Assembly (NCBI RefSeq): GCF_004101245.1 | Contig: NZ_SCIN01000001.1 | Span: 324,784-388,783 of the forward strand | Reading direction: 5' to 3' | DNA from: Sphingomonas sp. UV9 | GTDB taxonomy: Bacteria; Pseudomonadota; Alphaproteobacteria; Sphingomonadales; Sphingomonadaceae | DNA length: 64,000 nucleotides | Notes under the pieces: model-generated | The model's input: the letters and a program-made list of their open reading frames with translations, nothing else | The model's database searches: none | Told to the model about the DNA's origin: nothing | Translations under genes and position numbers: made by a program | Part shown: positions 1 through 8,905 of the stretch, piece by piece | How positions within the stretch are numbered: the first letter of the stretch is position 1 | How the letters are laid out: the number at the start of each line of letters is the position of its first letter

Positions 1-221
1 GCGGCACGAGCGGCGGCAAACCCTGCATCGACGCTGTCGTCCGACGTCACGTCGACCTTACAGAACACCCCGCCGATCTCGGCCGCGAGCGCTTCCCCCT
101 TGTCGGCCTGCAGATCGAAGAGCGCCACCTTCACGCCCTTTGCCGCCAACGCGCGCGCGGTCGCCGCGCCGAGGCCCGATGCGCCGCCGGTCACGACGGC
201 GGCGCTGTTCTCGAGGTCCAT
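1..221 (-). CDS. Short-chain dehydrogenase/reductase, N-terminal part (cut by window edge)
   Basis: The visible N-terminus (about 73 residues) begins MDLENSAAVVTGGASGLGAA, which carries the TGGxSGLG dinucleotide-binding motif of classical SDRs, followed by a beta-alpha-beta Rossmann start and an Asp (VALFDL) expected for NAD(H) preference. The style resembles type-2 3-hydroxyacyl-CoA dehydrogenases, but the catalytic Tyr-Lys lies beyond the edge, so the substrate cannot be assigned. The start at 221 is chosen because an AGGAGA ribosome site lies just upstream. The gene is divergent from the P450, and the roughly 105-base gap must hold both promoters. Confidence 0.85.
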   Translation of the reverse strand, partial: MDLENSAAVVTGGASGLGAATARALAAKGVKVALFDLQADKGEALAAEIGGVFCKVDVTSDDSVDAGFAAARA

Positions 222-326
222 GCATCTCTCCTGTCAAAGCCCCGAGATCCGCGTCCCGGTTGCAGAACATTAGTTATGCTCGTAATCCGGCGTTGCCAAG
301 CCGGCATGTCGCACAGGGATCCGACG

Positions 327-1697
327 ATGACTGAAGCGCTGTTGCAGAACGCCAGCCCGCATTGGCTGCCACGCCAGCCCAAGGGTGCGCTCGATCATAT
401 TCCGGGCGACGACGGCCTGCCAATCTTCGGCAACACGTTCCGCATGCTCGCCGATCCGATCGGGTTCGCGCGGGGCATGGTCGCGCGTTTTGGCCCGGTC
501 TACCGCAACACCGCGCTCGGCGGGACGGGCCTGATGCTGCTCGGCCCCGACGCGAACGAGCTGATCCTGTTCGACCGCGACAAGATCTTCTCATCCGAAC
601 AGGGGTGGGGACCGATCCTCAACCTGCTGTTCCCGCGCGGCCTCATGCTGATGGATTTCGACAAGCACCGCGCCGATCGCAAAGCCTTGTCGGTGGCGTT
701 CAAGCCCGAGCCGATGCGGCATTATGCAACCGAACTCGACGCCGGAATTGCCGAAGCGATCGGCGGCTGGGCCGGTCAGACGCTGCGTTTCTACGACGCG
801 GTCAAGAAACTGACGCTCGATCTCGCCGCGACCAGCTTCCTCGGCGTGCCGCTCGGTGCGGAGGCGGACCGGATCAACCAGGCGTTCGTCGACGAGGTGC
901 AGGCGAGCGTCGCGCCGATCCGCCGCCCGCTGCCCGGCACGCAGATGCGCAAGGGCGTCAAGGCTCGCGCCTATCTGGTCGACTTCTTCGAGCGCGAAAT
1001 TCCTGCGAGACGCACCGGCGACGGCCAGGATTTCTTCTCGCAATTCTGCCGCGCGACCGATGACGACGGCGCGCCGCTGACTGCGCTGGCGATCGCCGAC
1101 CATATGAACTTCCTGATGATGGCCGCGCACGACACGATTACTTCGTCCGCGACGAGCCTGGTGATGCTGCTCGCCCGCAACCCGGACTGGCAGGAGCGGT
1201 TGCGCGAGGAGATCGCCGCGCTCGATCCCGATGTACCGCTGACCGACCAGCTCGATCGTCTCGTCCTCACCGAATACGCCTTCAAGGAATCGCTGCGGAT
1301 GATGCCGCCGGTCCCGTCGATCCCGCGGCGTGCCCTGAAGCCGTTCAGTTTCGGCGGGTTCGACATTCCGGCAGGGACGAGCGTCGGCGTCGGCATCACC
1401 TACACGCACCAGATGGCCGAATACTGGCCCGATCCCGAGCGTTTCGACCCGATGCGCTTCAGCCCCGAAGCATCGAAAGGCCGCCACCGGTTCGCCTGGG
1501 TACCGTTTGGCGGTGGCGCGCATATGTGCATCGGCTTGCACTTCGCGACGATGCAGATGCGACTGCTGATCGCGCATCTGCTCACGCGCTACCGGATCGA
1601 GGCGGGGGCGGGCAGCGGCGACGCGTGGCAGGTCTTCCCGATTCCACGCCCGAAGGACGGTTTGCCGGTTACGTTCGTGCCGCTTGCCTCCACGTAA
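327..1697 (+). CDS. Cytochrome P450
   Basis: A heme-thiolate monooxygenase of 456 residues, a normal length for a soluble bacterial P450. The heme-binding loop FGGGAHMCIG has the axial Cys at about residue 401. The K-helix ExxR is ESLR (Glu321, Arg324), and the I-helix oxygen-activation segment is AAHDTITSSAT. No membrane anchor is seen, so it should be cytoplasmic and depend on separate ferredoxin/reductase partners, which are not nearby. The start at 327 is preferred because AGGGA sits 7 bases upstream; ATGs at 276 and 306 are in frame but have poorer ribosome sites. The substrate is unknown; the divergent SDR may act in the same oxidation. Confidence 0.93.
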   Translation: MTEALLQNASPHWLPRQPKGALDHIPGDDGLPIFGNTFRMLADPIGFARGMVARFGPVYRNTALGGTGLMLLGPDANELILFDRDKIFSSEQGWGPILNLLFPRGLMLMDFDKHRADRKALSVAFKPEPMRHYATELDAGIAEAIGGWAGQTLRFYDAVKKLTLDLAATSFLGVPLGAEADRINQAFVDEVQASVAPIRRPLPGTQMRKGVKARAYLVDFFEREIPARRTGDGQDFFSQFCRATDDDGAPLTALAIADHMNFLMMAAHDTITSSATSLVMLLARNPDWQERLREEIAALDPDVPLTDQLDRLVLTEYAFKESLRMMPPVPSIPRRALKPFSFGGFDIPAGTSVGVGITYTHQMAEYWPDPERFDPMRFSPEASKGRHRFAWVPFGGGAHMCIGLHFATMQMRLLIAHLLTRYRIEAGAGSGDAWQVFPIPRPKDGLPVTFVPLAST

Positions 1698-1739
1698 TAT
1701 TGTGTCATCGTGCCGCGGTTCATTCGAAGGAGCCGTTCG

Positions 1740-3803
1740 TTGCGCTTGACCCTAGCTCTCCTCCTGCTCGCGGCGACGCCGGCCTTTGCCCAGCAACAGC
1801 CCGCCGCGCGGGCGCCTGATGGCCCGACGCGCAGCTTCACCGGCAGCGACCTGTTCGGCCTGACGATCGCGGCGGACCCGCAGATCAGCCCGGACGGCAA
1901 GACGATCGTCTATGTCCGCCGCACCGGCGATGTGATGACCGACAAGATGCAGTCGTCTTTGTGGGTGATCGACGTCGCCAGCGGCCGGCAGACTCCGTTC
2001 GCCGCGCAGGGCAGCAGCCCGCGCTGGTCGCCCGACGGTGCGCGGATCGCCTATGTCGCGCCGGACGGCGAAGGCTCGCAGCTGTTCGTCCGCTGGCTGA
2101 CCGGCGCGTCGAGCGCACGCATCACCAGTTTTCCGGGCGATCCGCAGGCGCTCGCCTGGTCGCCGGATGGCACGAAGCTCGCCTATATCGCGACGGTGGC
2201 GGGCGAGGGGGCCAAGCTCGGCTCCCAGCCGCCCAAGCCCGAAGGCGCGAAATGGGCCGAGCCGCTGACGATCATCGACCGCGTCAACTACCGCAACGAC
2301 GGGCCGGGCTATGTGAAGCCGGGCTATGACCATCTGTTCGTGGTCGGCGCGGACGGGGGCGCGGCGCGGCAGCTCACCTACGGCGAATTTGACGATGGCG
2401 GTCCGCTGTCATGGACACCCGACGGCCGCAGCATCGTCTTCGCCGCGATCCGCGGACCCGCCGCCGACAGACAGGTGATGAACTCCGACGTGATCGCGGT
2501 CGATGCGAGCAGCGGCGCGATCCGGACGCTGACCACGCGCGACGGCCCCGATGCCCAGCCGCGCGTGTCGCCCGACGGTTCGAAGGTCGCGTGGCTCGGC
2601 TTCGACGACAAACGCCGCAGCTACGAGAACACGCAGCTCTATGTCGGCGACCGTGACGCAGCCTCGCCACGCTCGCTGACCGCCACGCTCGACCGCGGGA
2701 TCGAGGACGCGGTGTGGGCCGCCGACGGCCGCAGCCTGTATGCGAGCTATGACGATCACGGCCAGCGCAAGGTCGCACGTATCGGCGTGGATGGCCGAGT
2801 CACGCAGCTGGTCGACAACGTCGCGGGCGGCGGGCTCGACCGACCCTATACCGGCGGCGACTTCTCGGTCTCGAAGGGCGGCACGATCGCCTATACCGGC
2901 GGCGACGCGTCCGCGCCCGCCGACGTCTGGGTGCTGGCGGGCGGCAACCCGCGCCGCCTGACGACGCTCAACGCGGTGCTGACCGGATCGAAGGCGCTTG
3001 CGCAGGTGCGCAAGATCGCCGTGACCGCGCCCGATGGCCGGCCAATCGACGCCTGGCTCGCCACCCCGCCAAGCCGCGTCGCGGGCCAGCGCGTGCCGCT
3101 GATCCTGGAGATCCATGGCGGCCCGAACGCCGCCTATGGACCCGGTTTCGCGACCGACATGCAGCTCTACGCCGCCGCGGGCTATGCGGTGCTGTGGACC
3201 AACCCGCGCGGCTCGACCTCCTACGGCGCCGAGTTCGCCAATTTGATCGACAAGACCTATCCCGCTGCCGATTATGACGACCTGATCGCCTCGGTCGACG
3301 CGGCGATCGCCGACGGCACCGCCGATCCGGACAATCTGTTCGTGACGGGCGGCTCGGGCGGCGGGTTGCTGACCGCGTGGATCGTCGGCAAGACCGACCG
3401 GTTCAAGGCGGCCGCGACGCAGAAGCCGGTGATCAACTGGATCAGCGAGGCGCTGACGATGGACAACACGCTGTTCACCTCGCGCTACTGGTTCACCAAG
3501 CTGCCCTGGGAGGATCCGATGAGCTATTGGAACCGCTCGCCACTGAGCATCGTCGGCAACGTCAAGACGCCGACCCTGGTGGTCGTTGGTGGCGACGATT
3601 ACCGGACGCCGGTCAGCGAATCCGAGCAATATTACGCGGCCTTGCAGATTCGCGGCGTGCCGACCGCGCTGGTCAAGGTGCCGGGCGCTAGCCACGGTGG
3701 CATCACCGCACGCCCGTCGCAATCGGCGGCCAAGGCCTCCGCGATCATCGCCTGGTTCGATCGCTATCGGAAGCCGGCAGCAGTGACGGGAGCAGCACAA
3801 TGA
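1740..3803 (+). CDS. Exported S9 family peptidase (dipeptidyl/acylaminoacyl-peptidase type)
   Basis: A 687-residue serine peptidase: signal peptide (MRLTLALLLLAATPAFAQ), an N-terminal beta-propeller with repeated WSPDG/SPDG blades (residues about 30-400), then an alpha/beta hydrolase domain. The nucleophile lies in GGSGGG (Ser539); the Asp is one of the DD pair near 619-620 and the His is in GASHGG (His652). Start: a TTG at 1740 lies 7 bases after AAGGAG and leaves a clean signal peptide. The GTG at 1710 would add a basic stretch with no ribosome site. The stop overlaps the next peptidase (ATGA at 3800-3803), so the two are coupled. Probably periplasmic peptide degradation. Confidence 0.92.
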   Translation: MRLTLALLLLAATPAFAQQQPAARAPDGPTRSFTGSDLFGLTIAADPQISPDGKTIVYVRRTGDVMTDKMQSSLWVIDVASGRQTPFAAQGSSPRWSPDGARIAYVAPDGEGSQLFVRWLTGASSARITSFPGDPQALAWSPDGTKLAYIATVAGEGAKLGSQPPKPEGAKWAEPLTIIDRVNYRNDGPGYVKPGYDHLFVVGADGGAARQLTYGEFDDGGPLSWTPDGRSIVFAAIRGPAADRQVMNSDVIAVDASSGAIRTLTTRDGPDAQPRVSPDGSKVAWLGFDDKRRSYENTQLYVGDRDAASPRSLTATLDRGIEDAVWAADGRSLYASYDDHGQRKVARIGVDGRVTQLVDNVAGGGLDRPYTGGDFSVSKGGTIAYTGGDASAPADVWVLAGGNPRRLTTLNAVLTGSKALAQVRKIAVTAPDGRPIDAWLATPPSRVAGQRVPLILEIHGGPNAAYGPGFATDMQLYAAAGYAVLWTNPRGSTSYGAEFANLIDKTYPAADYDDLIASVDAAIADGTADPDNLFVTGGSGGGLLTAWIVGKTDRFKAAATQKPVINWISEALTMDNTLFTSRYWFTKLPWEDPMSYWNRSPLSIVGNVKTPTLVVVGGDDYRTPVSESEQYYAALQIRGVPTALVKVPGASHGGITARPSQSAAKASAIIAWFDRYRKPAAVTGAAQ

Positions 3804-5908
3804 CGATGCGATACATGATGCTGGCGGGCGTGGCCGTGATCTCCACCGCGGCGGCGGCGCAGGTTCAACCGCCGCACGTCGCCAAGAAGCCGTTTCAGGT
3901 GACGTCACCCAACGGCGCGCGCGAGGACGATTATTACTGGCTGCGCGACGACACGCGGAAGAACCCGGAAATGCTCGCCTATCTCGCCGCGGAGAACGCC
4001 TATGCCGATGCGCAGCTCGCGTCGCTGAAACCGCTCGAGGCCAAGCTGTACGAAGAGACCGTCTCGCATATCAAGCAGGACGACAGCTCGGTGCCCTATG
4101 CGAAGAACGGCTATTATTACGGGTCGCGGTTCGAGACGGGGGCCAATTATCCGATCCTCGAACGCCGCAAGGGCAGCCCGACCGCGCCTGTCGAGACGCT
4201 CTTCGACCAGCCGGCGATGGCGAAGGGTCACAGCTTCTTCTCGCTCAGCGACTGGGCGGTCAGCCCCGACAACCGTCGCGTCGCCTGGGCCGAAGATACC
4301 GTCGGCCGCCGTCAATATGTGTTGAAGCTCAAGGACATCGCAACCGGCGCGATGATCGCGGATACGATCGCGAACATCGAGCCCAACGTCGTCTGGGCGG
4401 ACGACAACAAGACGATCCTCTACATCGAGAAGGACCCCGTCACGCTCCGCGGCTACCGCGTGAAGGCGCATGTCCTCGGCACACCCGTCGCCTCCGACCG
4501 GCTGCTGTATGAGGAGAAGGACGACACCTATTCGATGGAGGTCGCACGCACCGCCGACGACAAGTTCGTCTGCATCGGCGTCGGCAGCACGGTCAGCGAC
4601 GAGCAACGCTGCGCCCCCGCCGCGGCACCCACCGCGTTCACCGTGATCGCCCCCCGCGCGCGAGAGTTCCGTTACGGCGCGGATCATCTCGGAAATCGTT
4701 GGATCATTCGGACCAACAAGGATGCGAAGAACTACAAACTCGTCACCGTCGCCGACGCCGATCTCGCCAAAGGCACGCCCGCATGGCGCGACCTGACGCC
4801 CGCCAGCGACGCGGTCTTTATCGAGGGGTTCAAGCCGTTCGACGGGTTCGTCGCAATCGACCAGCGCCAAGGCGGCAACCGGATGATCCGCGTGCTCAGC
4901 GATGCCGGCAAGTCGACCGCGGTCACCGCCGACGAGCCTGCCTACCGCATGTCGCTCGACGTCAACGAGGAGACGGCGACGCCGTGGGTTCGCTACACCT
5001 ATGGTTCGCTCGTCACGCCAACGACCACCTACGAGGTCAACGCAAAGACCGGCGAGCGCCGTGTGCTGAAGGTCGCGCCGGTGCCGGGCTATGACCCTGC
5101 CAAATACGTCACCGAGCGCGTCTGGGCGCCCGCGCGGGATGGTACGCGGATCCCGGTTTCGGTGGTCTATGCGAAGGGTGTGAAGCGCGACGGCACCGCG
5201 CCGTTGTTCCAATATGCGTATGGCAGCTACGGCATCTCGAGCGATCCGGGTGTCGATCCGGGCCGCATCGGGCTGCTCGATCGCGGAATGGTGTATGCGA
5301 TCGCGCATATCCGCGGCGGGCAGGAGATGGGCCGCGGCTGGTATGACGACGGCCATCTGCTCAACAAGAAGAACAGCTTCACCGACTTCATCGACGTCAC
5401 CCGCTATCTGGTCGCGCAGAAATACGCCGCTAGGACCCGCGTCGCGGCGATGGGTGGCAGCGCGGGCGGGCTGCTGATGGGCGGCGTCGCGAACATGGCG
5501 CCGGCGGACTACAAACTCATCATCGCGCAGGTGCCGTTCGTCGATGTCGTCACGACGATGCTCGACGCGTCGATCCCGTTGACGACGTTCGAATATGACG
5601 AATGGGGCAACCCCGCGCAGAAGGCGTCGTACGATTACATGCTGAGCTATTCGCCGTACGACAACGTCACGGCGAAGGCGTATCCCGCGCTCTATGTCGG
5701 CACCGGCCTATGGGACAGCCAGGTGCAATATTACGAGCCGACCAAGTGGGTCGCCAAGCTCCGCGAGATGAAGACCGATACCAACCCGCTGCTGTTCCGG
5801 GTGAATATGGAGGCGGGGCACGGCGGCAAGTCCGGCCGGTTCGAGCGCTATCGCCAGAATGCCGAATGGCAGGCGTTCATGCTGCAACAGCTCGGCGTGG
5901 CGAAATAG
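3800..5908 (+). CDS. Exported S9A peptidase, oligopeptidase B-like
   Basis: 702 residues with a short N-terminal signal-like segment (MLAGVAVISTAAAAQ), then the prolyl-oligopeptidase propeller starting at REDDYYWLRDD, then the catalytic domain. The nucleophile is in GGSAGG (Ser554), with Asp639 (LWDSQVQYYEP) and His674 (EAGHGG). The block RGGQEMGRGWYDDGHLLNKK is characteristic of oligopeptidase B, which cuts small peptides after basic residues. The signal peptide differs from cytoplasmic E. coli PtrB and points to the periplasm. Its ATG overlaps the stop of the preceding S9 peptidase, so the pair probably acts together on imported oligopeptides. Confidence 0.92.
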   Translation: MTMRYMMLAGVAVISTAAAAQVQPPHVAKKPFQVTSPNGAREDDYYWLRDDTRKNPEMLAYLAAENAYADAQLASLKPLEAKLYEETVSHIKQDDSSVPYAKNGYYYGSRFETGANYPILERRKGSPTAPVETLFDQPAMAKGHSFFSLSDWAVSPDNRRVAWAEDTVGRRQYVLKLKDIATGAMIADTIANIEPNVVWADDNKTILYIEKDPVTLRGYRVKAHVLGTPVASDRLLYEEKDDTYSMEVARTADDKFVCIGVGSTVSDEQRCAPAAAPTAFTVIAPRAREFRYGADHLGNRWIIRTNKDAKNYKLVTVADADLAKGTPAWRDLTPASDAVFIEGFKPFDGFVAIDQRQGGNRMIRVLSDAGKSTAVTADEPAYRMSLDVNEETATPWVRYTYGSLVTPTTTYEVNAKTGERRVLKVAPVPGYDPAKYVTERVWAPARDGTRIPVSVVYAKGVKRDGTAPLFQYAYGSYGISSDPGVDPGRIGLLDRGMVYAIAHIRGGQEMGRGWYDDGHLLNKKNSFTDFIDVTRYLVAQKYAARTRVAAMGGSAGGLLMGGVANMAPADYKLIIAQVPFVDVVTTMLDASIPLTTFEYDEWGNPAQKASYDYMLSYSPYDNVTAKAYPALYVGTGLWDSQVQYYEPTKWVAKLREMKTDTNPLLFRVNMEAGHGGKSGRFERYRQNAEWQAFMLQQLGVAK

Positions 5909-5977
5909 CGCGGCCGTTGGCATGCGGTCGAAAGCAGGGTACCGATCGCGCGGGACGCGGCTTCCAGCCTGTCCCGT

Positions 5978-6170
5978 GATCGCGTCGGTGCCCGGAAGGG
6001 CTTGATTGGGAATGCGGTGCGGACGGTTCGCCGTCCTATGCCGCGGCTGTCCCTGCAACTGTAAGCGGCGAGCGAGACGCACGAGCCCTTTTCGCGAGGG
6101 CAGCCACTGGGTCGACGACCTGGGAAGGCGTGCATCGAGCGACGACCCGCGAGCCAGGAGACCTGCCGGC
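5978..6170 (+). ncRNA. Cobalamin riboswitch 1, upstream of the NiCoT transporter
   Basis: The stretch contains the conserved cobalamin aptamer elements in order: GGTGCCC near 5987, GGGAATGCGGTG near 6008, the core CTGTCCCTGCAACTGTAAGC near 6046-6066, and the B12 box GAGCCAGGAGACCTGCC at 6151-6167. A stem GGTCGCTC (6175-6182) / GAGCGACG (6241-6248) follows and is probably part of the expression platform. With adenosylcobalamin bound, this class normally represses the gene downstream, here the Ni/Co transporter. The boundaries are approximate. The 459-base gap between the peptidase and the transporter holds nothing else recognisable. Confidence 0.95.
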
Positions 6171-6367
6171 GTCTGGTCGCTCTTGTCCCGGTCCAGGGGG
6201 TGGCCGAGGCACGGTGAACGCCGCCTGCGCGACACCGCCTGAGCGACGACCATGTGGCGGGGGCCGCATTGGCGTCGTGCGTCGGCCGCTCATGGCGTCC
6301 GGTCGTCGCGCGGCCCGGCCGTTCGCGGTATGCCCCCGTCCTCGTCGGACGCTGCGGGGCTTTGTGC

Positions 6368-7417
6368 ATGACGACTTTTACGATCGAGAGACCGGCGCGG
6401 GGTTCGACCCGCAAGCGCATCGGCTGGATGTTCGCAGGCCTCGTCGCGGCCAACATTGCCGCATGGTGCTGGGCGTTCTCGCTGTTCCACGCGCAACCGC
6501 TGATGCTCGGCACCGCGCTGCTGGCATGGGGCCTTGGCCTTCGCCACGCGGTCGACGCGGACCACATCGCCGCGATCGACAACGTGACGCGCAAGCTCAT
6601 GCAGGACGGCCAGCGCCCGATCGCGGTCGGCTTCTGGTTCGCGATCGGCCATTCCGGCATCGTGCTGATCGCCGCCGTCGCGATCGCGCTGACCGCCAGC
6701 GCGCTGTCGCAGTTCGAGGCGTTCAAGCAGGTCGGCGGCGTGGTCGCGACGATGATCTCCGCGCTGTTCCTCTTCACGATCGCCGCGATGAACCTGATCA
6801 TCCTCCGCTCGGTCTGGCGCACCTTCGGCCATGTCCGCGGTGGCGGCACCTATGTCGAGGAGGATCTCGACCTGCTGCTCGGCAACCGCGGCCTGCTCGC
6901 GCGACTGTTCCGGCCGATGTTCCGGCTGGTCACGCGGAGCTGGCACATGGCGCCGCTCGGTTTCCTGTTCGGCCTCGGCTTCGACACCGCCACGGAGGTC
7001 GCGATCCTCGGCCTTTCCGCCAGCCAGGCCGCGGACGGTCTCTCGATCGGCACCGTGCTCGTCCTCCCGGTGTTGTTCGCGACCGGTATGGCGCTGGTCG
7101 ACACGGCGGACGGCGTCGTCATGCTCGGCGCCTATGAATGGGCGTTCGTGAAGCCGATCCGCAAGCTCTATTACAACATCACCATCACGCTGATCTCCGC
7201 CATCGTCGCGATCGCGATCGGCGGGATCGAGACTATGGCGTTGATCGGGGCGAAACTCGGCCTGTCGGGCGGCATCTGGGATCTGGCAGCCGCACTCGGC
7301 GAGAACTTCAACGGCCTGGGCTTTGCGATCATCGGCCTGTTCGTCCTCTGCTGGGTCCTGAGCTTCGCGATCTACCGCTGGAAACGCTTCGACGAGATCG
7401 AGGTCGTCCACGGGTAA
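6368..7417 (+). CDS. NiCoT family nickel/cobalt transporter (HoxN/HupN/NixA type)
   Basis: A 349-residue inner-membrane permease with about eight hydrophobic helices. The family signature RHAVDADHIAAIDN (HxxxDH) lies in helix 2, and the second signature LGFDTATE in the middle of the protein. Metal selectivity is not readable directly, but a cobalamin riboswitch upstream and the cob cluster downstream argue for cobalt supply to corrin synthesis. The start at 6368 is preferred: the longer in-frame ATG at 6254 would add an Arg-rich tail translated from riboswitch-region sequence. The ribosome site is weak (GGGGC), consistent with translational control by the riboswitch. Confidence 0.93.
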   Translation: MTTFTIERPARGSTRKRIGWMFAGLVAANIAAWCWAFSLFHAQPLMLGTALLAWGLGLRHAVDADHIAAIDNVTRKLMQDGQRPIAVGFWFAIGHSGIVLIAAVAIALTASALSQFEAFKQVGGVVATMISALFLFTIAAMNLIILRSVWRTFGHVRGGGTYVEEDLDLLLGNRGLLARLFRPMFRLVTRSWHMAPLGFLFGLGFDTATEVAILGLSASQAADGLSIGTVLVLPVLFATGMALVDTADGVVMLGAYEWAFVKPIRKLYYNITITLISAIVAIAIGGIETMALIGAKLGLSGGIWDLAAALGENFNGLGFAIIGLFVLCWVLSFAIYRWKRFDEIEVVHG

Positions 7418-7434
7418 GCGCGCGCCGTCGCGCT

Positions 7435-7463
7435 CGATCCTCCCCCTGGGGGGGGGAGGATCG
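7435..7463 (+). terminator. Terminator after the NiCoT gene
   Basis: A perfect 12-bp inverted repeat, CGATCCTCCCCC (7435-7446) and its complement (7452-7463), lies 18 bases after the stop codon. It lacks a T-run on the plus strand (AAAACTAC follows), so termination strength is uncertain. It separates the transporter from the second riboswitch. Confidence 0.6.
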
Positions 7464-7544
7464 AAAACTACTGATATGCGAATTGGCACACCCGCCATAT
7501 TCCTCTAACCCCACCCTTGAGGATCGGTTTCACCGAACCTCACA

Positions 7545-7735
7545 GATCGCGCCGGTGCCCTTCGGGGCTTGAATGGGAATGCGGTGCGGGAGGGTGTCCT
7601 CCCAATGCCGCGGCTGTCCCTGCAACTGTAAGCGGTGAGCGAGACGCACACGCCCTTCGCGAGGGGGGCAGCCACTGGGGAAACCTGGGAAGGCGTACGT
7701 CGAGCCTCGACCCGCGAGCCAGGAGACCTGCCAGC
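7545..7735 (+). ncRNA. Cobalamin riboswitch 2, upstream of cobW and the cob operon
   Basis: It carries the same aptamer blocks as the first riboswitch, nearly base for base: GGTGCCC near 7553, GGGAATGCGGTG near 7573, the CTGTCCCTGCAACTGTAAGC core, and the B12 box GAGCCAGGAGACCTGCC at 7716-7732. The post-aptamer stem GGTCGCTC (7741-7748) / GAGCGACG (7791-7798) is also present. cobW starts at 7850 with AAGGAG just upstream, so ligand binding could act by hiding the ribosome site or by terminating. It probably sets expression of the whole cobW-to-cobF run. Confidence 0.95.
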
Positions 7736-7849
7736 GCAACGGTCGCTCTTGCCATGATCCAGGGGATGGTCGCGGCACGGTACTCCGTTTGAGCGACGAA
7801 CGCGTGCGGCCGTCTGGTCGTGCGTGCGTGTGCTCGAAGGAGAAATACT

Positions 7850-8899
7850 ATGTCCGACCGTTCGCCCGATCTGGCCAAGGTCCCCGTCACCATCGTCACC
7901 GGCTTCCTGGGCGCCGGCAAGACCACGCTGATCAGCCACCTGATCCGCAATGCAGGCGGACGCCGTCTCGCGGTGGTCGTCAACGAATTCGGCACGCTCG
8001 GCATCGACGGCGACATCCTCAAGGGCTGCGCGATCCCCGATTGCCCCGCCGAGAACGTCGTCGAGCTGGCCAATGGCTGCATCTGCTGCACCGTCGCCGA
8101 CGATTTCATCCCGACCGTCGAGACCTTGCTCGCGCTCGACCCGCGCCCCGATCACATCCTGATCGAGACCTCCGGCCTGGCGCTACCCAAGCCGCTGCTG
8201 AAGGCGTTCGACTGGCCCGCGATCCGCTCGCGCGTCACCGTCGACGGCGTCATCGCGCTCGCCGATGCCGAGGCGGTCGCCGCCGGTCGCTTCGCCCCCG
8301 ACGTGGCCGCGCTCGACGCCCAGCGCGCCGCCGACCCGAGCGTCGATCACGAGACGCCGCTCTCGGAGGTGTTCGAGGACCAGCTCGCCTGCGCCGATCT
8401 CGTGCTCCTGACCAAGGTCGATCTCGCCGGCCCCGCGGGTGTCGCCAAGGCCCGCGCCGTCATCGCCACCGAGTCCGCACGGCCATTGCCGGTCATCGAC
8501 CTCACCGACGGGGTGATCGATCCCCGCGTGATCCTCGGCCTCAACGCCGCCGCCGAGGACGACATCGCCGCACGCCCCTCGCACCACGACGGCGAGGACG
8601 ATCACGAGCATGACGATTTCGACAGCGTGGTCGTCGAACTGGGCGAGATCGCCGACCCCGCCGACCTGACTGCGAAGATCGAGGCGCTCGCCCGCAGCGC
8701 CGACATCCTTCGCGTCAAGGGCTACGCCGCCGTCGCCGGCAAGCCGATGCGACTGCTGGTGCAAGCCGTCGGCGCGCGCGTCCGCACGCAATACGACCGA
8801 CCATGGCGCGCCGGCGAACCGCGCCGCACGCAACTGGTGGTCATCGCCGAGCACGACCGCATCGACGAGGCCCGCATCAAGGCCGCGCTGGACGCCTGA
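7850..8899 (+). CDS. cobW: CobW, GTP-binding metal-trafficking protein of cobalamin synthesis
   Basis: 349 residues. Walker A is GFLGAGKTT (residues 18-26), and the metal-binding motif GCICC gives the CxCC of COG0523 GTPases (Cys77, 79, 80). A His/Asp/Glu-rich loop (HHDGEDDHEHDDFD) precedes the C-terminal CobW domain. Known family members deliver metal to client enzymes; here the client is likely the cobaltochelatase CobN encoded 6 bases downstream. The start at 7850 is chosen for its AAGGAG site over an in-frame ATG at 7820. It is the first gene after the second cobalamin riboswitch. Confidence 0.95.
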   Translation: MSDRSPDLAKVPVTIVTGFLGAGKTTLISHLIRNAGGRRLAVVVNEFGTLGIDGDILKGCAIPDCPAENVVELANGCICCTVADDFIPTVETLLALDPRPDHILIETSGLALPKPLLKAFDWPAIRSRVTVDGVIALADAEAVAAGRFAPDVAALDAQRAADPSVDHETPLSEVFEDQLACADLVLLTKVDLAGPAGVAKARAVIATESARPLPVIDLTDGVIDPRVILGLNAAAEDDIAARPSHHDGEDDHEHDDFDSVVVELGEIADPADLTAKIEALARSADILRVKGYAAVAGKPMRLLVQAVGARVRTQYDRPWRAGEPRRTQLVVIAEHDRIDEARIKAALDA

Positions 8900-8905
8900 C
8901 CCACG

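Noticed and set aside
2409-3908. 499-codon minus-strand frame over the S9 peptidases
   Set aside because: Composition is shadow-like and it overlaps two well-supported peptidase genes and their coupled junction.
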